Shown: positions 55,082 to 64,000, numbered from the stretch's first letter. The stretch: DNA of 64,000 nt from Ascoidea rubescens DSM 1968 (GCF_001661345.1 NW_017962925.1:124001-188000); one strand, 5' to 3'. Numbers and translations: made by a program. The notes: generated by a model not told the origin, from the letters alone.

Positions 55082-57328
55082 TTATAGATTATTTACATAT
55101 TCAAATGGATCTTGTCTAAAGACTGGTAACTCTTTCTTTGATAATTGAGATGTATCCTTATCTCCATCTTTGTAAAGCTCAAATTCCTTTCTATGCAACT
55201 CAATTGCATCCTTTGAAGTATCATAAGCTGATTTCAAAAGACTATTGTTGCATGCACCTTCAATTGTTAAGAACCCGTTTTCATCAAACCTCTGATCAAC
55301 ATTGGGTTTATCATTACATATTTCATCTGGAACCCATAAACTTATATCTTCTTGGTAATTGTGTTTAAAGATTCGAGTTTCTGTGATTGCTCTATCACTG
55401 TAAAATCGATTGAGAATAGTTTCAATTTTTCGTGGAATATAAGCCTGGGCGCCTTCGTAAATAGTTCTTCTTAATGGAAAAATATCAGTCAATAAGAACC
55501 ATTGCCAATGCTTGCAATGAACTTCAACTTGTTTTTTCTTTTCATCTTCTGACATATCAGATGGGTAAAGATTATTTGGAGGATCATTGGGAGTGTTCCA
55601 TAAAGCAGATACGTCGATGTAAATACCGGTTCTAGTATCGATAAATCTTGCATCAATAAAGTTTTTACCTAAACCATCATGAGGGTAAAATGGATCAGTT
55701 TGCAACCAAAAGAGAGCGTTACCATTTTTAGGATTTTCAACAATTAAGGAATTGTTATATAGTCTACCGATTTTATCTAGGTCTTGAATTGAAACTTGCA
55801 CATCTACATCATTATCCCAAGGCAAATTTTGAGCATTAAACCACCAGCCAATGAGGTTGCCGTAATTGATCCAGGTTACTATACCGTAGTTTTCACAAAA
55901 TTTGAACCAAGAACGAACTAGATGGTGAATAACATGAAGTCTTTCATCATGGGTGATAATTTGTTTTATAAAAGGGAAATTATAGTGATGCAATTCGGCG
56001 TCATTATCGATATGAATAAAGGGAAAAGTGAAATAAAACCTTTCTTGATCTTGAAAGTCTTTTGAGTATTGTAAGAAGGATCTGTAATTTTTTTCTTCAG
56101 TTGATAATTTTGTTTTTTGTGATTTTTGGTTTAGGTCGTTTAGTAGTTGATCTGGTTTGTAGGTGAAATCTTCGGTTGGAGCAGATACGTTTAATTTTAG
56201 AGACAAGTCGTTTGGTTTAAAGCCCTTTTTGAGGTAAATTTTGTCTAATTTTTGCATTAATTTGATGTTATCATTTCTTGATACGATGTTTTTTTTTTTG
56301 ATATTGTTGTTATCTAGATCGTTGTAGTTTAGATTGTGGTTGTGTTTTGAGTATTTGGATTTCAAATGGTTTAGTTCGGAACCCTTTTTGTCAACGGGAA
56401 TTTGGTAGAAATTGATGTCGCTTTCAAATAGAATTCTTTCAGGGATGCTAAAATAGTATTTTTTCCAAATGGCACTGCAAATTGCGATGGATTTGAGGTG
56501 TTCATCGACCTGCATTCTTAGTTCGTAGGTGAATTGGTTAACCCAAGAGTCTCTTTCATCGAATAGTTTGTCGTAGCAGAATTTTGTCAAGATTTCTTTT
56601 AATTTTAAATCGTCGTTGCCCAAACCATTAAGGATGTCGCGTTGTGCGTTGATGAAGATGTTAGCCTGGGATAAGTCTGACCAATCGCTCCAATCGAAGG
56701 GGATTGCTTGGGTTATTATGTGGTTATTGATGTTATTATTGATGTTATTGTTTGTGAGTGGATTTTTCTCTTGATCTTTTTCTTTTTCTTTTTCTTTTTC
56801 TTTATCTTTATCTTTATCTTTGAGCTTTTTATTGTTTTTCGAATTGATCATTTCTGTATTATCGTAAAGAGCGTATGAATCAATTAATTTGTGCAAGTAT
56901 AGGTTGATTGGGACTCTGGGGTCAAAAAGCTCATTTACTTTATCTGATTTGGGGACAAATTTAGTGAATGTTAGTATGGTGAAAAAGAAACGATCCAAAT
57001 GAGTGTATAGTCTTAATAGTTCTAGATTGTTTGTAAATTTGATAAAGTCGTCAAAGGGATTTGAAAAATTGGACATTAAAATAGTGGACAAAGCAAAGAT
57101 TATGACAAATATTAGAATTATGGTTGTTATGCCATTGGTGCTATTGTTGGGGTTATTGTTGTGTAGTACGTTGTGATTGTTGTGGTTATAAAAATTTAGG
57201 TTGAGATTTTTGTAGGAGAAGTTGAATGGATAGCCATTGTTGAATGTATTAAAATTTCTTGAGAAGGGAGAGACGAGTTTTACTAGAAAACTTCTAAAAT
57301 ATATTAGTGGAATACTAAAGATCCTCAT
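55082..57328 (-). CDS. MNN4: LicD-domain Golgi protein, Mnn4-like
   Basis: 748 residues, type II membrane topology: a short cytosolic N-terminus, a membrane segment at about residues 68-88 (TTIILIFVIIFALSTILM), then lumen. A LicD/fukutin-like nucleotidyltransferase domain spans about 460-690: VRSWFKFCENYGIVTWINYG, NLIGWWFNAQNLPWDNDVDV with the D-x-D metal-binding aspartates, and FIDTRTGIYIDVSALW. Mnn4 proteins are needed for mannosylphosphate transfer to N-glycans, which gives the cell wall negative charge. A Lys/Asp/Glu repeat (KDKDKDKEKEKEKEK) sits at about 170-190; S. cerevisiae Mnn4 also has an acidic Lys/Glu repeat, but at its C-terminus. Paralogues exist in many yeasts, so exact orthology is uncertain. 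Confidence 0.88.
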   Translation of the reverse strand: MRIFSIPLIYFRSFLVKLVSPFSRNFNTFNNGYPFNFSYKNLNLNFYNHNNHNVLHNNNPNNSTNGITTIILIFVIIFALSTILMSNFSNPFDDFIKFTNNLELLRLYTHLDRFFFTILTFTKFVPKSDKVNELFDPRVPINLYLHKLIDSYALYDNTEMINSKNNKKLKDKDKDKEKEKEKEKDQEKNPLTNNNINNNINNHIITQAIPFDWSDWSDLSQANIFINAQRDILNGLGNDDLKLKEILTKFCYDKLFDERDSWVNQFTYELRMQVDEHLKSIAICSAIWKKYYFSIPERILFESDINFYQIPVDKKGSELNHLKSKYSKHNHNLNYNDLDNNNIKKKNIVSRNDNIKLMQKLDKIYLKKGFKPNDLSLKLNVSAPTEDFTYKPDQLLNDLNQKSQKTKLSTEEKNYRSFLQYSKDFQDQERFYFTFPFIHIDNDAELHHYNFPFIKQIITHDERLHVIHHLVRSWFKFCENYGIVTWINYGNLIGWWFNAQNLPWDNDVDVQVSIQDLDKIGRLYNNSLIVENPKNGNALFWLQTDPFYPHDGLGKNFIDARFIDTRTGIYIDVSALWNTPNDPPNNLYPSDMSEDEKKKQVEVHCKHWQWFLLTDIFPLRRTIYEGAQAYIPRKIETILNRFYSDRAITETRIFKHNYQEDISLWVPDEICNDKPNVDQRFDENGFLTIEGACNNSLLKSAYDTSKDAIELHRKEFELYKDGDKDTSQLSKKELPVFRQDPFEYVNNL

Positions 57329-58778
57329 TATCTAATTGATCTAAAAAAGTAATTTAAGACAGAAAAAGTTAAGACCAAGTCTAGGAGGCTCTGTTGGAGA
57401 TTAAATATCAGATATGAAAAAGTGTGTGTGAAATATAAGATAAGGTATCAGGAAAAAACAACGTTAGATCGTGGATGAAGATGTTGCGATGATTGTAACG
57501 AGAGCAGTTAGAGGGCTTTTGAGTATTTAAAAAGAAAATGGCCTGGGATAACACACAGTAAAAGAGACATAAATCGTAAAATACACTTGAAAGCAGAGAC
57601 AGAGAAATAAAGAGAAGAAGTGAAATAATAGAAGAGAGAAAGTAGATATATTCAATACAGTTGATGGAAGATATAAATAGAGGAAGTTTGAAGATGAATT
57701 AGTTCCAGGTGTCTGAAAGAAGAAAAAAGTGCAAAGATATAAACAGAAAACCTGTAGCTTTTCCAACCTTCTGTTGCTCTCGGCTGGGGCCAGACACTGC
57801 ACAAGCCAGGCCCGGCAGCCAATCTCAGGACAGTGCGGCGCGGAGACGGAGGGATTAGCCACGCTCCGCCGCAGCTCTCCAGTAGCCTTCCCCCGTGGTG
57901 TCCCGATTCCAGCAGTGGCTCAGGCTTGGTCTTATTGGCACTACTCACGCGTTTGTCCCGCTGAGACAGGTCCCCTACCAGCACCGCACCGCGGGTCTCG
58001 TAAAACCCCTACCACCTCGACCGTTTTTGCGGTGATATCTCCACATAGGTCCTTTAAACACCGCCAAAGCCACCAAGCTTTTTTTGCACGCGTGCCACTG
58101 CACAAACCAGCGTCAGTCTGCGCATATGACAACATTAAACACCAATGCACTGGTTTCGGCTTTACGCTGGTCTGAAAACTGTGGTCTGAAAACTCTACCT
58201 ACTGTTGTCTTAAGGCCCATTTCCTGATTGAAGCAAGAATAAGAACCAACCGGGCGTATCTGGCTGGTTTGCACAAGACGCTACTGCTGCGCTCACACAC
58301 TCAGTTTCCTATCAGAGCAAAACAAACAGGTTTGTGAGCAGGGAAAAGAAAGCTAATCAAGCCAGTTGTTCTTGTCCGATGCTTGTCAGCTGATCCATGA
58401 GCCATATTCTGCGCTCACCAATCCGCTAGCCGTTACCGTGAAACCCTGCGCTGCAGCAAATTGGGCCTGGACCAATGGCCTAGACTTGATTTGAAACCCT
58501 CATAGCAACCACTTTGTCACGCGCTACACACGTGTAGACACGAGACCGTTCTAGCGGCGCTGTGAATGCTCGCGGTGGGCCGGCATTTCGTCAGCAAATC
58601 GCAAACTGGCGCAGGCCGCCCGAGCTGCTGGATCGGGAGCTGCTATAAGAGCAGTACTTACTGGCTCTGCTGGACACTTATAAACCACTCCATCCCCAGC
58701 TTCCTGTGCTTTCAGAAACACTTCTTGTCTTTCCACTGATCATTGTTCAACGTTATCCACCACGTCTATCCACTCAAA
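57329..58778. promoter_or_regulatory. 1.45 kb divergent region with large GC-rich island
   Basis: AT-rich next to MNN4, then strongly GC-rich from about 57,770 to 58,740. Open frames of 110-148 codons on both strands overlap each other and have no recognisable domain. Visible elements: a direct repeat of GGTCTGAAAACT at about 58170 and 58183; hairpins such as ACCGCAAAAACGGT (about 58018..58033, minus) and TTGGGCCTGGACCAA (about 58460..58475); and CACGTG at 58529..58534 within CTACACACGTGTAG. It is either a complex promoter or an unrecognised structured RNA. Confidence 0.5.
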
Positions 58779-59375
58779 ATGTGTTGTCCCCCCCTTTGCT
58801 GCTCTGACTGCGTCCTTGTGATTGTGGGTCTATTTTTCCCTCCTCTACCAGTCATGATAAGAAGAGGTATTTGCTCTGTTGACACTTTGATCAACATTGC
58901 ACTCTGTTGTCTAGGTATCATTCCTGGAATTCTCCATAGTTGGTATATCATCTCTCGCTACCCCCCTGATTACATCTATATTGACGAGGAACAGCAATTT
59001 TACTATCCTTCTCCAAACAGATCAAACCAAAACATCGCTTACCCTTCTCCTTTACTCATCGATGTCTCTCGCCAACAATCATCACCTCATAACTGCCAAC
59101 ATCACCAAAATCACCAACAGCAATTAGCCCAAAAAAACCAAAGCATTCAACCTTTGGTTTCCCACTCCACTCAAACTTACCAACCAAACCATTCTCAGTC
59201 CCAATCCCAATCTCAATCTCAAATCCAAATTCAAAATCAAAATCAATACCAAAATCAACCTCAACCTCAACCTCAAAATCAATCAAACTATGGCTCAACT
59301 TCAAATGACAACAACCCACAAGGTCCTCCTCCTGCCTATAACGAAGTTTTAAATGAATCTTCTGTTTACAAATAA
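58779..59375 (+). CDS. SNA4: PMP3/UPF0057-family small membrane protein, Sna4-like
   Basis: 198 residues from the ATG at 58779 (MCCPPLCCSDC). The N-terminal 60 residues are a PMP3 domain with two membrane helices around the signature FFPPLPVMIRRG and LCCLGIIPGILHSWYII. The Cys cluster before helix 1 is typical of Sna4 (palmitoylation likely). The cytosolic tail is Gln/Asn/Ser-Pro-rich and ends with PPPAYNEV, a PPxY motif that recruits Rsp5 for ubiquitin-dependent sorting to the vacuole. An ATG 12 codons upstream (58743) is in frame but lies outside the family alignment. Confidence 0.88.
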   Translation: MCCPPLCCSDCVLVIVGLFFPPLPVMIRRGICSVDTLINIALCCLGIIPGILHSWYIISRYPPDYIYIDEEQQFYYPSPNRSNQNIAYPSPLLIDVSRQQSSPHNCQHHQNHQQQLAQKNQSIQPLVSHSTQTYQPNHSQSQSQSQSQIQIQNQNQYQNQPQPQPQNQSNYGSTSNDNNPQGPPPAYNEVLNESSVYK

Positions 59376-59871
59376 AATTACTAATACATTATCACAAAGT
59401 ATTACAAAGTATTACGAATTATAACATATACTCAAAACTTAAATTTTCACACAATTTAGCCTAACTTATCTTGATCTCATCTATTTTACTTTAATCTTAT
59501 TTAATCTAGTTTTTATTTCTTATTTTTTCTTATTATTTCTTTTTTTCTTTCTTACTATCCTATTTATTTATTTACTTATTTATTTTACATTGTCTCTTTA
59601 ATTTAATGGATTTTGGTTTTTTAATCTTATTTTTTCTTTTTTTTTTTTTCTTTTTCTTTTTCTTTTCTTTTTCTTTTTCTTTTTCTTTTTCTTTTTCTTT
59701 TTATTCTTTTCTAATTCCTCTTAACGCGATTCTAATAAAACTAAATTATAATAAAATCAAACTTATTATATATATAATGTATATTACTTTATTTATTCAC
59801 AAGTCTTTATATTCACTATCATCATTCGCTATAAATCACTGTATATCGTATCTTTTATACCCAGCTTTCTT
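59376..59871. other. Convergent 3' region with TTTTTC repeat
   Basis: 496 bp between the SNA4-like gene and MRPL9. A pyrimidine run of TTTTTC units occupies about 59625..59702. No gene. Confidence 0.6.
59625..59702. repeat. TTTTTC hexanucleotide tract
   Basis: About ten TTTTTC/TTTTC units, all pyrimidine on the plus strand. Confidence 0.9.
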
Positions 59872-60741
59872 TCATACCATATGCGGATAATTAGTCTTGT
59901 AATTCTTCTTATTCGAAAGCTCCTTGATGGAATCACGTATCTTGATATATCCTCCATCAGAACCTGGAACTCCTCCTTTAACCAATATATATCCTCTCTC
60001 GGCATTCACTTCAACAACTTGACTGTTTCGAACCGTTCTCTGATTACCTCCCATACGCCCAGGCATCTTCTTCCCAGGCAAAACTCTACCGGGATCTTGA
60101 CACTGTCCATATGATCCACCAGTACGATGTGCTTTGGAAACACCATGAGAGGCTCCTCCTCCTCCAAATCCAAATCTCTTCATAACACCTTGAAATCCCT
60201 TTCCTCTTGTAATTCCAATCAAATCAACAAAATCACCCTTTTTAAAATGATCTGCCTTCAATTCGCTTCCAACTGGCACTAATCCTTTTTCATTCAACAC
60301 TTGAAACTCGCAGATTTTCATTTTAGGTGACACTCCTGCTTTACTGCAATGTCCCAACAACTGTCTAGTCACTTTTTTGACCTTTTGAATACCATACCCC
60401 AATTGAACTGCATAATATCCATCCACTTTAGCTGTCTTGTTGTGTAACACTTCAACTGCATTAATCTCTAATAACGTGCATCCTATTCTTTCTCCTGTCT
60501 CAGTGAAAAAGGGCACCATCCCCTTTTTCACTCCAATTAACCCTGGTCTTAATGGCAATAGTTTTCTTAATCTTGCCCTTTCGGCTGAATGTTCTGGCAA
60601 TCTAACCTCGTTTCTTGGTGGTGTATTGTCTACTGCTCCAATAGCAGTTAATGACGCTCCATGACGAATAAACGTCGATATCACTGGCGCACTCTTGCTA
60701 TTCAAAAGTAAAGGCCGCCAAATGCTTATATTCATCATCAT
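59872..60741 (-). CDS. MRPL9: Mitochondrial large-subunit ribosomal protein uL3m
   Basis: 289 residues from the first ATG at 60741 (two further ATGs follow at once). Protein of the 54S mitoribosomal subunit near the peptidyl-transferase centre. Family blocks: PGLIGVKKGMVPFFTETGER, then DLIGITRGKGFQGVMKRF and FGGGGASHGVSKAHRTGGSY (the L3 signature), and GRVLPGKKMPGRMGG. The N-terminal 30 residues form a basic mitochondrial presequence (ISIWRPLLLNSKSA). Same strand as MRPL6, which lies upstream. Unlike the other mitochondrial genes here, I found no UGUANAUA in its first 170 nt of 3' sequence. Confidence 0.95.
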   Translation of the reverse strand: MMMNISIWRPLLLNSKSAPVISTFIRHGASLTAIGAVDNTPPRNEVRLPEHSAERARLRKLLPLRPGLIGVKKGMVPFFTETGERIGCTLLEINAVEVLHNKTAKVDGYYAVQLGYGIQKVKKVTRQLLGHCSKAGVSPKMKICEFQVLNEKGLVPVGSELKADHFKKGDFVDLIGITRGKGFQGVMKRFGFGGGGASHGVSKAHRTGGSYGQCQDPGRVLPGKKMPGRMGGNQRTVRNSQVVEVNAERGYILVKGGVPGSDGGYIKIRDSIKELSNKKNYKTNYPHMV

Positions 60742-60852
60742 ATCAATCAGCAAAGAAAAAAAAAAGCGAATCAAAAAAGCCTCTGTTTATATACCTCTGA
60801 TATCGCTTTTCAAAAGTCTCTTCCAATTATCTTGCAAAAAATCCTTCCAAGA

Positions 60853-60860
60853 TCACGTGA
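60853..60860. promoter_or_regulatory. TCACGTGA E-box upstream of MRPL9
   Basis: Perfect 8-bp palindrome, the high-affinity Cbf1/bHLH form, in a mitoribosomal gene promoter. Confidence 0.6.
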
Positions 60861-60937
60861 AAAATGCTTTTTCTTCTCGAAAAAAAACACATCTCTTTGA
60901 GTAACGAAATTAAAAAATAACATTAATGATAAGTATT

Positions 60938-60945
60938 TATATACA
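60938..60945 (-). promoter_or_regulatory. Puf3-type element, 3' UTR of MRPL6
   Basis: Minus-strand TGTATATA, 107 nt past the MRPL6 stop; position -2 is A rather than the preferred C. Confidence 0.5.
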
Positions 60946-61051
60946 ATTATAAAGGAGTTTATGAGTATTTACGAATAGAAATTGATAAACAAAAGTTTGG
61001 CAAAAAAAAAAGCAACCATAAAAACAAATAGATAACAAATATCTGCTTTTC

Positions 61052-61747
61052 TCATTTGATTTTTTTATCTTTGAGTTTAATAGTCTCATCATCAATATAA
61101 ATACCTTTACCTTTATATGGCTCTGGAGGACGAATTCGACGCAAATTGCCAGCAAACAATTTAACCTGTTGTTTATCAATACCCTCGATGATAACTGTAG
61201 TTGGAACTGGCGACGACACTTGTAATCCTGCAGGAACTGGTAATCCTTTCAAAACACAAAACCCAACTTTCAATCCAACAAACTTACTTCCATCTGGTCT
61301 ATCTTCAATATGAGCCCTATAACCAGTACCCACCAATCTCAATATACACAAGTGTCCCTCTGTCACTCCAATAACATCGTTGTTTATTCTTGAACGAATT
61401 GTACCCCACATGGATTTTTGGATCTTTTTGGTAGGATCTTCAACCAGTACTGTCAATTTTTCGTTTTCTAGTTTCGTTTGAATATGATCTGGTATCACCA
61501 ATCTTTGTGTTCCCTTAGGTCCTGTAACAAAAACTTCTCTTGAAAAATATACCCTGTCTCTTCCCTTTACTACACGCTTAGGATGCTTTAAATTTTGTAT
61601 TTCAAATTGAACTTCTGGTGGAAGAATAATCGGTTGAGACCCAACATGAGATCTGGCAAAACCGGTCTGCGAGAAAAGTCTCTTGGAAAATCCCAAAGCA
61701 ATGTTTCTACCACTACAAATATTAACAGGAAAAGCAGCAAAAAACAT
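61052..61747 (-). CDS. MRPL6: Mitochondrial large-subunit ribosomal protein uL6m
   Basis: 231 residues, 54S mitoribosomal subunit. Two L6 half-domains are present: KLTVLVEDPTKKIQKSMWGT, RLVGTGYRAHIEDRPDG, then VPTTVIIEGIDKQQVKLFAG and the L6 signature IRPPEPYKGKGIYIDDE. The first 25 residues (MFFAAFPVNICSGRNIALGF) look like a mitochondrial presequence. The ATG at 61747 is the first in frame. Divergent from IMP3 across 273 bp. Downstream in the same direction comes MRPL9. Confidence 0.95.
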   Translation of the reverse strand: MFFAAFPVNICSGRNIALGFSKRLFSQTGFARSHVGSQPIILPPEVQFEIQNLKHPKRVVKGRDRVYFSREVFVTGPKGTQRLVIPDHIQTKLENEKLTVLVEDPTKKIQKSMWGTIRSRINNDVIGVTEGHLCILRLVGTGYRAHIEDRPDGSKFVGLKVGFCVLKGLPVPAGLQVSSPVPTTVIIEGIDKQQVKLFAGNLRRIRPPEPYKGKGIYIDDETIKLKDKKIK

Positions 61748-62020
61748 GTTCTAATCAAACTGGCTCGAGACTCTCAAACTGTGTCTCTTCCTTCACTTTT
61801 TTTTGTTCTCTTCAATCTTCCAAAGCTTCAATAAAGACGGCCGGGTAATCTTCAATCTTCAATTTTCAATTTTAAAGTTTTACTTTTCACTTTCAATTTT
61901 TTTTTGATCGTTTTTTTGATCGTTTTTTTTTGGTTTCAACAAATTCAATAAAATATATACATAATCAAGCTAAATCACTGTTTTTATCACACATACACTG
62001 CAAAGCAATAATTATTGAAA
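61748..62020. promoter_or_regulatory. Divergent promoter MRPL6 / IMP3
   Basis: 273 bp between two translation-related genes (mitochondrial ribosome and nucleolar processome). T-rich on the plus strand, with CAATTTT repeats and a repeated TTTTTTTGATCG unit at about 61900..61928. Confidence 0.55.
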
Positions 62021-62572
62021 ATGGTTAGAAAGCTCAAATATCATGAACAAAAACTTTTGAAAAGAACCGATTTTCTCTCCTGGAAGCAGGATAAGGGCCA
62101 TCGTGACACTCAAGTTATGAGAACATATCACATACAAAACAGAGAAGACTATCATAAATATAACAAAATATGTGGTGATATAAGAAAATTGGCTCATCAT
62201 CTTTCTTTATTGCCTTCTGATGATCTGGTGAGAATAAAACACGAACAGCTATTAATGGAAAAACTATATGCAATGGGGATAATAGCGACAAAATCAAAGA
62301 TTTCTGATTTGGAGAATAAAATAACTGTTTCTGCAATGGCTAGAAGAAGAATTCCTGTTGTAATGACAAGATTAAAGATGGCTGAAAATTTGAAAGATGC
62401 AACAACTTTTATTGAGCAAGGTCATGTCAGAGTGGGTCCTAACGTTATAACTGATCCTGCTTATTTGGTGACAAGAACCATGGAAGACTATCTTACTTGG
62501 GTCAATACAAGTAAAATTCGTCGTAATTTACTTAACTTCAAAAACCAATTGGATGATTTTGAATTTTCATAA
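62021..62572 (+). CDS. IMP3: U3 snoRNP protein Imp3
   Basis: 183 residues, identical in length to S. cerevisiae Imp3. Nucleolar SSU-processome component that helps U3 snoRNA pair with the 18S pre-rRNA. N-terminal MVRKLKYHEQKLLKRTDFLS, then the S4-like RNA-binding domain (about residues 107-170): ARRRIPVVMTRLKMAENLKD, EQGHVRVGPNVITDPAYLV and TRTMEDYLTWV. The start at 62021 is chosen because the family begins MVRKLK; an ATG two codons earlier is in frame (MKMVRK). No intron. Confidence 0.97.
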   Translation: MVRKLKYHEQKLLKRTDFLSWKQDKGHRDTQVMRTYHIQNREDYHKYNKICGDIRKLAHHLSLLPSDDLVRIKHEQLLMEKLYAMGIIATKSKISDLENKITVSAMARRRIPVVMTRLKMAENLKDATTFIEQGHVRVGPNVITDPAYLVTRTMEDYLTWVNTSKIRRNLLNFKNQLDDFEFS

Positions 62573-63112
62573 ATTCACAAAGGGTTTTATTTTTTATTTC
62601 AAAATCAGTTTATTAATAAATTTTTTATTGGATTTATTTATTTAAGGTGCTATATAACATAAATCTACTTTTTAGTGAATTTTTTTGAAAAATCTAACAA
62701 AATAAAACAAAAAAAACAAAAAAAAACAGTAAAACAAAAAACAGTAAAATAAGAAATAGTAAAAGAGTAAAAGAGTAAAATTGAAAAAACAAAAAGAATC
62801 CTAGAATTAAAACAAGAAATGAATGAAAGGAAAAAATTATGATCTAGAAATACCACTACAAGTTAATTTTTAAAGAAAAACAACTAGTAATAAATGCCAA
62901 CTTTTCTAAACAGCGATAAATAAAATTTCTTTCAGAAACATAAAAAAAAACACAAAATTCAAAAAATAAATGCATAATATATAATAAAGAAACAAATAAT
63001 TTCAAGCAACTAAAAAAGATAAAAAGATAATTATTAATACCATCTAAAATTGGATATGGGATACTAAAACTGTAAATATAAAAAATAAAATAGAATAAAA
63101 AAGTTGGATTAA
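62573..63112. other. Convergent 3' region, no gene
   Basis: 540 bp of AT-rich DNA with AAACAGTAAAA repeats at about 62725..62760. Small minus-strand frames are low complexity. Confidence 0.5.
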
Positions 63113-64000
63113 TCAAAAATTAGAATTCATCAATTCATTCCTTAGATTTCTATCATTCATTTTTTTCTTTTTTGGATTTCCAGATGGTAAACTGCCAGGA
63201 ATATTTGCAGCGACTTCATTTTCATTTATATTTGCCATTTTTTTCCCATTAGTAACTGTGCCAGCAGGTTTATACTTTTTTGAAGTACCAAACTCAGTGG
63301 TATTAAACATAACCACACTTGATCTGCTAACTTGGGAAGCTGATAAATTTCCACCATTTTCTTGACTAGCAGTACTTGTTGAAGTATTAATACTCGTACT
63401 GGAGACATTAGGAAAATGGCTAAGACTTGGTGATCCACTTCCAATTCTTGGGGATTTTTGAGACCATACATCAGAATGATCTATTGGAACAAAAGGTTTT
63501 AGAGCCAAATTATTTGGGTTTGGGGTTCCTTTTACCTTAACAACTGCCTGAAACTCTGTGAATGTCGAAGAGGCAGATTCTTTTAAATTAGACGCTGAGG
63601 GTAATTTTTTTAAAGGTTGTAAAGGTTTTAAAGGCTTAAGAATAGGTTTGGATGGCTTAGTAGAGGTGAAATTCTGTTGATGTGGTTGAGGACTAGTTTG
63701 ATATGGATTTGCTACTGGAGGATAAGGGAGATACTGTGAAGATGGATTTGAGTTGATAGGTGGAGTGTAGGAATTATCAGTGGGTCTGCTATTATCTTGA
63801 TTAGGTAAATATTGTTGTTCTGGCACTAATTGGTTTTGATATTGGTTTTTTGAGTAATTTTGTTGAGGTTGTGGGTTATATTGGTAATTGTTGGCATCTT
63901 GTAGTTGTTGTTGGTGGGATTGATCTTGTTGTTGATATTGATAAGAAGAATCATTATTTGTGTTATATGGAGGATAAGACTGTGGGATTTGATAGTTTTG
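63113..64000 (-). CDS. 3' part of a Pro/Gln-rich gene (runs off the right edge)
   Basis: The last 295 codons of a minus-strand gene whose start lies beyond the window; the frame is open to the final base. Not recognised. The visible N-terminal part is Gln/Tyr/Pro/Asn-rich (SYQYQQQDQS, then PQPQQNYSKNQYQNQ), followed by a Lys-Pro/Leu repeat (KPILKPLKPLQPLKKLPS), a stretch FTEFQAVVKVKGTPNPNNLA that may be a short conserved motif, Ser-rich sequence with SP sites, and a basic end NPKKKKMNDRNLRNELMN. Probably mainly disordered. Confidence 0.75.
   Translation of the reverse strand, partial: QNYQIPQSYPPYNTNNDSSYQYQQQDQSHQQQLQDANNYQYNPQPQQNYSKNQYQNQLVPEQQYLPNQDNSRPTDNSYTPPINSNPSSQYLPYPPVANPYQTSPQPHQQNFTSTKPSKPILKPLKPLQPLKKLPSASNLKESASSTFTEFQAVVKVKGTPNPNNLALKPFVPIDHSDVWSQKSPRIGSGSPSLSHFPNVSSTSINTSTSTASQENGGNLSASQVSRSSVVMFNTTEFGTSKKYKPAGTVTNGKKMANINENEVAANIPGSLPSGNPKKKKMNDRNLRNELMNSNF

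Larger units (their letters stand above)
60742..61051. promoter_or_regulatory. MRPL9 promoter / MRPL6 3' region
   Basis: 310 bp. TCACGTGA palindrome at 60853..60860, about 112 bp upstream of the MRPL9 ATG; Puf3-type element of MRPL6 at 60938..60945. Confidence 0.6.

Noticed and set aside
57652-58175. Overlapping 110- and 148-codon frames on opposite strands
   Set aside because: GC-rich DNA has few stops by chance; both strands are open, no recognised domain, no splice signals.

Overview
This window looks like a nuclear chromosome segment of a budding yeast (Saccharomycotina). The evidence is compact, mostly intronless genes; a few introns with GTATGT/GTATGA/GTAAGT donors and TACTAAT or TACTGAC branch points; very AT-rich DNA with long poly-Asn/AAT tracts; and clear orthologues of yeast housekeeping genes. 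The species cannot be named from sequence alone. CUG codons are scarce, so the CUG decoding (Leu or Ser clade) is left open. I saw no tRNA, rRNA, transposon, LTR element, CRISPR array or virus-like element.

Layout, left to right: a spliced RidA/YjgF-family gene (-); LYS1 (+); about 2 kb without a gene; a Cys-tailed protein of unknown function (+); a poly-Asn C2H2 zinc-finger factor (-); a doubtful small GC-rich ORF (-); a purine-cytosine permease, FCY2-like (-); RAP1 (-) head-to-head with HEM4 (+), with 14 bp between start codons; TRS130 (-); a three-exon SR-like RNA-binding protein with a 1 kb intron (-); a 1,262-residue acidic protein (+); a mitochondrial carrier (-); mitoribosomal mS33/RSM27 (+); GPI1 (-); RDI1 (+); PUF3 (-); a TSC2/tuberin homologue (-); a repeat-rich mitochondrial protein (+); a large disordered protein with a conserved tail (-); a YGR210C-type GTPase with an 8-nt microexon (-); an MNN4-like LicD protein (-); a SNA4-like PMP3-family protein (+); MRPL9 (-); MRPL6 (-); IMP3 (+); and the 3' part of a Pro/Gln-rich gene running off the right edge (-).

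Themes. (1) Mitochondrial gene expression: three mitoribosomal proteins, a carrier, a probable further mitochondrial protein and PUF3 itself lie here. Four of these five mitochondrial genes carry a UGUANAUA Puf3-type element in the presumed 3' UTR in sense orientation. (2) Splicing: three introned genes, one with an 8-nt microexon. (3) Several promoters hold GC-rich islands (up to 1 kb) and CACGTG E-boxes, in contrast to the AT-rich surroundings. (4) TSC2 is present although Saccharomyces cerevisiae has lost the TSC complex. I did not find a cassette that looks like a wholly new multi-gene system. The strongest leads are the microexon, the Puf3 elements, the 10-bp-phased repeat near 10.4 kb and the GC-rich islands.
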